The notes beneath the pieces are model-generated. The model saw only the letters and a program-made list of their open reading frames with translations, was not told where the DNA came from and searched no databases. A stretch of DNA of 64,000 bases from Simplicispira metamorpha (GTDB lineage: Bacteria; Pseudomonadota; Gammaproteobacteria; Burkholderiales; Burkholderiaceae_C), in assembly GCF_004341365.1 (NCBI RefSeq), contig NZ_SLXH01000011.1, positions 52,509-116,508 on the forward strand. The letters are read 5' to 3'. This document shows, piece by piece, positions 61,348-64,000 of this stretch (its first letter is position 1; the number at the start of each line of letters is the position of its first letter). Both the position numbers and the translations under genes were made by a program.

Positions 61348-62592
61348 ATGGCCCTTACAGACACCTTCACCAAGAACGCCAAACACAGCGGCAAGCCCAG
61401 CGGCGATAAGCACAGCGACGGCGGGGGGTTGTACCTTCACGTCACCGCAGCGGGCAAATACTGGCGCATGGCTTACCGCATGCACGGCAAGCAAAAGACA
61501 CTGGCCATTGGCGTTTACCCGGCAGTGTCGTTGGCAGACGCCCGCGAAGCCCGCAAGCGCGCCAAAGAGCAACTGGCCCAAGACATAGACCCAAGTACCG
61601 CCAAGCGCGAGGAAAAGCACGCCGCCAAGGTGGCCGCCACCAACACCTACGAAACATTGGCCCGCGAGTTCCACCAGCTCAAGGCGCCAGGCTGGAGCGA
61701 GGTTCACGCCAACAAGTGGCTGCGCACCAGTGAGCTGTATTTATTCCCAGTGCTGGGCGACAAGCCACTGGAGAGCATCAAGCCCAAAGATGTTTTGGCC
61801 GCGCTGCGCAAAGCAGAAGCCAAGGGCATTTTGAGCACCGCCCACGATATGCAGCAGATGGCCGGGCAGGTGTTTCGCTACGCGGTGCAGACGGGCCGTA
61901 TCGAGCAAAACCCTGTGCCCGATCTCAAGGGCGCACTGACACCGCATGTCGCCAAAAACTTTGCCGCTGTGGTGGAGCCCGCCCAAGTGGGGGCCATGCT
62001 GCGGGCCATCGAGGATTACTCGGGTTCACCCGTCACCAAGGCCGCGTTGCAGCTTTCCGCCCTGCTCTTTCAGCGGCCCGGCAATATCCGCGCGATGGAA
62101 TGGGCGTGGATTGACCTGGACAACGCCATGATGACCATCCCGCCCGTGAGCATGAAGCGCACGATCAGCGAAAAGATGAACGGCAAGCCGCACTATGTCC
62201 CGCTGGCGCGGCAGGCCGTGGCCATCTTGCAAGGGCTCCAACCCCTGACCGGCAGCGGGCGCTACGTTTTGCCGAACGTGCGTTCTGCACTGCGCCCAAT
62301 GTCTGAAGTGACCGTCAACGCCGCGTTGAAGCGCATGGACTACGGCACCCACCAGCACGTCCCGCACGGATTCCGGGCGATGGCCAGAACCATGATTGCC
62401 GAGCGCATGGTGGGCATCCCCGAGGCGATGGTAGAGGCGCAACTGGCCCACGGCAAAAAAGGCGCATTGGGCAGCGCCTACGACCGCGCCGAATACATGG
62501 AACAGCGCCGGGCCATGATGCAGACGTGGGCCAACTACCTGGACACGCTGCGCACGGGCGCCCAGGTCATCCCGCTGGTGAAGGTGGCGTAG
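61348..62592 (+). CDS. int: P4-type integrase (DUF4102 tyrosine recombinase)
   Basis: A 414-residue integrase. The N-terminal DUF4102 domain has DGGGLYLHVTAAGKYWRMAYR and TLAIGVYPAVSLADAR. The core-binding domain follows (about 110-210). Catalytic residues: Arg in FQRPGNIRAMEW, Lys in KMNGKPHYVPLA, HGFR in PHGFRAMARTM, and Tyr in GSAYDRAEYMEQR. Start ATG 61348 follows AAGGATG. Together with ssrA and an AlpA-type gene it matches the layout of E. coli CP4-57, also in ssrA. Confidence 0.95.
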   Translation: MALTDTFTKNAKHSGKPSGDKHSDGGGLYLHVTAAGKYWRMAYRMHGKQKTLAIGVYPAVSLADAREARKRAKEQLAQDIDPSTAKREEKHAAKVAATNTYETLAREFHQLKAPGWSEVHANKWLRTSELYLFPVLGDKPLESIKPKDVLAALRKAEAKGILSTAHDMQQMAGQVFRYAVQTGRIEQNPVPDLKGALTPHVAKNFAAVVEPAQVGAMLRAIEDYSGSPVTKAALQLSALLFQRPGNIRAMEWAWIDLDNAMMTIPPVSMKRTISEKMNGKPHYVPLARQAVAILQGLQPLTGSGRYVLPNVRSALRPMSEVTVNAALKRMDYGTHQHVPHGFRAMARTMIAERMVGIPEAMVEAQLAHGKKGALGSAYDRAEYMEQRRAMMQTWANYLDTLRTGAQVIPLVKVA

Positions 62593-62998
62593 CTCCAACA
62601 GCCGCCTCATGGCGGCGGCGGGCGCTGCCGCCAGTACCTGTGAAAGATGGCGTCACCATCCTACTTTTGACCAGCACAGCAAGCCGTCACAATCCCACAA
62701 GCCAGCCGCCGAGCTGGCTTTTTTACGCCCAAAAACTCCCGCACCAGATCACTGCACGCCATGAAAAAGCGTTTTCTTGCCGTTTTTAGTGTGGGTAAAA
62801 ACTCAGAAAAAATCGGCTCTAAGTTATTGATACTGCTTCACTTTATGTCATTCAGTGCCGCTAAATCTCAGAAGTCGCCCAGTATAGGGTTTAGGGAAAC
62901 GTTTGACAGATCGCATTCTTCGTGCTGCGCGCAATTTCAAGCAATCGCACAGCAAGCAGCCAAAGGCCACGGCTGCTTACTGAGCACACGGAGAAGAT
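62593..62998. other. 406-base gap between int and the AlpA-type gene
   Basis: No convincing gene. It holds a terminator for int (62698-62725) and an AT-rich region from about 62770 to 62900, probably the promoter of the AlpA-type gene. A small open frame at 62761 overlaps that gene and is not supported. Confidence 0.5.
62698..62725 (+). terminator. Terminator after int
   Basis: AGCCAGC-CGCCGA-GCTGGCT followed by six T. It lies about 110 bases after the int stop codon. Confidence 0.8.
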
Positions 62999-63316
62999 AT
63001 GACGGCAACAACTTTGGCCCCCAAGGCCCGCAAGAAGCAGACCCAAGACGGCACGCCCCAGGTGGCGGCACAGCGCGCGACGGTGGCAATTCCCAGCTTT
63101 GACGAGCTGCCTGATTCGGCGCTGGTTCGCCAATCGCAATTGGTACGTGACCCCAAGCACCCGACCCGCCCAGCGCCCCTGCCTTTCAGCCCGGCGACTC
63201 TCTGGAGAAAAGTGAAGGCGGGCGAGTTTCCCGCGCCGCTCAAGCTGGGTGCCGCCATTACCGCTTGGAAGGTGGCCGATGTGCGCGCATGGATCAACGC
63301 CCAGGCCGCAGCGTAA
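62999..63316 (+). CDS. AlpA-family regulator
   Basis: A 105-residue protein. The C-terminal 50 residues form an AlpA-type winged helix (PFSPATLWRKVKAGEFPAPLKLGAAITAWKVADVRAWI in parts), with the typical W-K--DV--WI end. The N-terminal 50 residues are an unusual extension rich in Gln and Pro. In CP4-57 AlpA activates the integrase gene; a similar role here is inference. It is on the island side, before the C4-type RNA region. Confidence 0.85.
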   Translation: MTATTLAPKARKKQTQDGTPQVAAQRATVAIPSFDELPDSALVRQSQLVRDPKHPTRPAPLPFSPATLWRKVKAGEFPAPLKLGAAITAWKVADVRAWINAQAAA

Positions 63317-63329
63317 GGGGGCACTGACC

Positions 63330-63980
63330 ATGCTCTTTTGCACAGACGTAAAAAAGCCCACCGGGGATTCCACTCACCCGGCAGGCTGCACAGACACCGC
63401 GAAGTTTACCGCCATGGCCCGCCTGCTGGCGCTGCGCGACACGATCAACACCGCTGCGCTGCGCGCCTGGTGTGCCTCGCCATCGGGCTGGGGCCGTGCT
63501 ACAGTTCGCTCAGGTGCTAAAAAGCACCACGGGTTTGGCGACCCATCTATCAGTAGGCGCAGCAGCCGCGCCCATTTTGGACAGCGGCTTTTTTACGCCC
63601 ATGCGCTGCGCATGGCACACATGGCTTACCTTTTTGGCAGGCCGTGTGGGGACACCCGCAAGGGTGTGCCGGTTCCTACTGCCGGTTCGCCAACCCCGCA
63701 CGGTCTGCCACCCCCGTTTGGCGACGGGGAGGGCAGGTTTCAAACCTGTTCAGTAGGAGCCACCATGGCTAACACCCCCCAGGGCCGCACTGCGCCCGCG
63801 TCTGCGCACGCCCCCACCCTCGATACCGTCGCCCTGCACTTTGAGGCCGTCAACGCCTGTGCCATGGCGCGCTGGTACGCCGCCCGCCACCAACACGCAG
63901 CCGCCGCCCGCAAGAGCGTCCAAGCCCTGACCGCACTGCGCCGCCTGGCCGCGTTTGAGCGCGCGGAGGCAGCAGCATGA
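63330..63980 (+). CDS. Leader reading frame spanning the C4 RNA, in frame with the next gene
   Basis: An uninterrupted 216-codon frame from ATG 63330 (MLFCTDVKKP) that runs through the C4-type RNA and continues in frame into the 71-residue gene at 63765. The first 60 residues look protein-like (TAMARLLALRDTINTAALRAW), whereas 80-170 follow the RNA structure and are low in protein character. P1 and P4 relatives also have short frames through this region. Whether the full frame is translated is unknown. Confidence 0.45.
   Translation: MLFCTDVKKPTGDSTHPAGCTDTAKFTAMARLLALRDTINTAALRAWCASPSGWGRATVRSGAKKHHGFGDPSISRRSSRAHFGQRLFYAHALRMAHMAYLFGRPCGDTRKGVPVPTAGSPTPHGLPPPFGDGEGRFQTCSVGATMANTPQGRTAPASAHAPTLDTVALHFEAVNACAMARWYAARHQHAAAARKSVQALTALRRLAAFERAEAAA
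63513..63528 (+). other. Leader hairpin before the first C4 target
   Basis: GGTGCT-AAAA-AGCACC forms a 6-bp stem, just before the first target pair (TTTGGCGA at 63534 and CAGTAGG at 63551). Confidence 0.5.
63534..63557 (+). promoter_or_regulatory. Upstream C4 target pair
   Basis: TTTGGCGA (63534-63541) and CAGTAGG (63551-63557) repeat the same two words as the downstream pair, with a shorter spacer. The pairing with C4 is 7 bases each. Confidence 0.7.
63636..63709 (+). ncRNA. C4-type antisense RNA
   Basis: A clear C4 fold. Closing stem: GGCAGGCCGTGTGGGG (63636-63651) with CCCCGCACGGTCTGCC (63694-63709), 16 pairs including G-U. Hairpin 1: ACACCC-GCAA-GGGTGT (63652-63667). Hairpin 2: CCGG stem with loop TTCCTACTG (63673-63681). 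An unpaired TTCGCCAA follows (63686-63693). The loop and the unpaired piece are complementary to CAGTAGGA at 63751 (Shine-Dalgarno of the next gene) and TTGGCGA at 63535 and 63718. In P1 and P4, such RNAs, cut from the leader transcript, silence the downstream genes. Confidence 0.88.
63717..63761 (+). promoter_or_regulatory. C4 target pair over the ribosome site of the next gene
   Basis: TTTGGCGA (63717-63724) and CAGTAGGAGCC (63751-63761). The latter pairs with C4 loop GGTTCCTACTG over 11 positions with one G-U, and contains AGTAGGAG, the Shine-Dalgarno of ATG 63765. Between them lies a small palindrome CAGGTTT-C-AAACCTG. Confidence 0.8.
63765..63980 (+). CDS. Small island protein under C4 control, unknown function
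   Basis: A 71-residue Ala/Arg-rich, probably helical protein (NACAMARWYAARHQHAAAARKSVQALTALRRL in parts). No known family to me. ATG 63765 has a good ribosome site (AGTAGGAG, 6 bases before) that is the C4 target. The stop overlaps the next gene by four bases (ATGA), so the small protein may serve mainly to couple translation of the gene that follows. Confidence 0.7.
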   Translation: MANTPQGRTAPASAHAPTLDTVALHFEAVNACAMARWYAARHQHAAAARKSVQALTALRRLAAFERAEAAA

Positions 63981-64000
63981 GCAGCACCACCTTCAAGAGC
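63977..64000 (+). CDS. Start of the next island gene (partial)
   Basis: ATG 63977 inside the stop of the 71-residue gene, reading MSSTTFKS before the window ends. In related elements this place usually holds a primase/helicase-like replication protein; nothing here proves it. Confidence 0.45.

Noticed and set aside
62761..63102. Open frame of 113 codons before the AlpA-type gene
   Set aside because: It overlaps the AlpA-type gene in another frame, has no ribosome site and no protein-like pattern; the region is better read as promoter.

Overview
The window reads as chromosome of a GC-rich betaproteobacterium, most likely Comamonadaceae (Acidovorax / Simplicispira / Hydrogenophaga-like). Reasons: the smc-zipA-ligA order, a complete PHA cycle, a methylmalonyl-CoA propionate block, a tmRNA tag reading ANDERFALAA, and a short dispersed repeat (core TTTTGATAGCTGCTTGCGCT and variants) scattered through both spacers and genes. 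The genus is inference; no rRNA or tRNA is present to fix it.

Layout. 1-4.4 kb: end of clpA, a secreted NlpC/P60 peptidase, and a nucleotide-phosphorylase / PRPP-synthetase-like pair followed by an isochorismatase-fold hydrolase. 4.7-14.3 kb: smc, zipA, ligA and a class A penicillin-binding protein (chromosome condensation, division, replication, wall). 14.3-19.1 kb: a soluble Cache-CheW protein, a Nudix hydrolase, pgeF and a small membrane protein. 19.3-24 kb: phaC, phaA, an EAL phosphodiesterase and phaB (polymer synthesis). 24.3-31.9 kb, all minus strand: yheS-like ABC-F ATPase, prmB, dapE, a PilT/PilU ATPase, dapD, dapC (lysine/DAP pathway). 32-38.2 kb: a chemotaxis receptor with a C-terminal Cache domain, rnfB coupled to phaZ, a single-domain (p)ppGpp synthetase and dusA. 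38.4-40.5 kb: a cytochrome c4-like protein and a ferric-reductase-like flavoprotein. 40.5-49.1 kb: gntR regulator diverging from methylmalonyl-CoA mutase, meaB, pccB, pccA and a VOC protein, together the propionyl-CoA to succinyl-CoA route. 49.1-53.6 kb: a two-ORF polyamine-synthase-like protein, bioB, and a rhodanese/DUF2892 cluster diverging from an ArsR regulator.

53.6-60.7 kb is more accessory: a tyrosine recombinase diverging from a KfrA-like coiled-coil protein, then gloA, an OmpA-domain protein, sodC and pdxH, then a recombinase-like protein that has lost its catalytic residues, followed by a NYN-domain RNase-like protein. 60.8-64 kb: ssrA (tmRNA) and, starting at its 3' end, the left part of a P4-like integrative element with an integrase, an AlpA-type regulator and a C4-type antisense RNA. 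The element runs off the end of the window.

The two most striking signals are (1) the dispersed repeat, which in several genes is translated in one and the same reading frame, so that adjacent prmB and dapE carry the same repeat-derived peptide, and (2) the C4-type RNA at 63636-63709. Both unpaired segments of its folded form match two upstream/downstream target pairs, one of which covers the Shine-Dalgarno sequence of the next gene.
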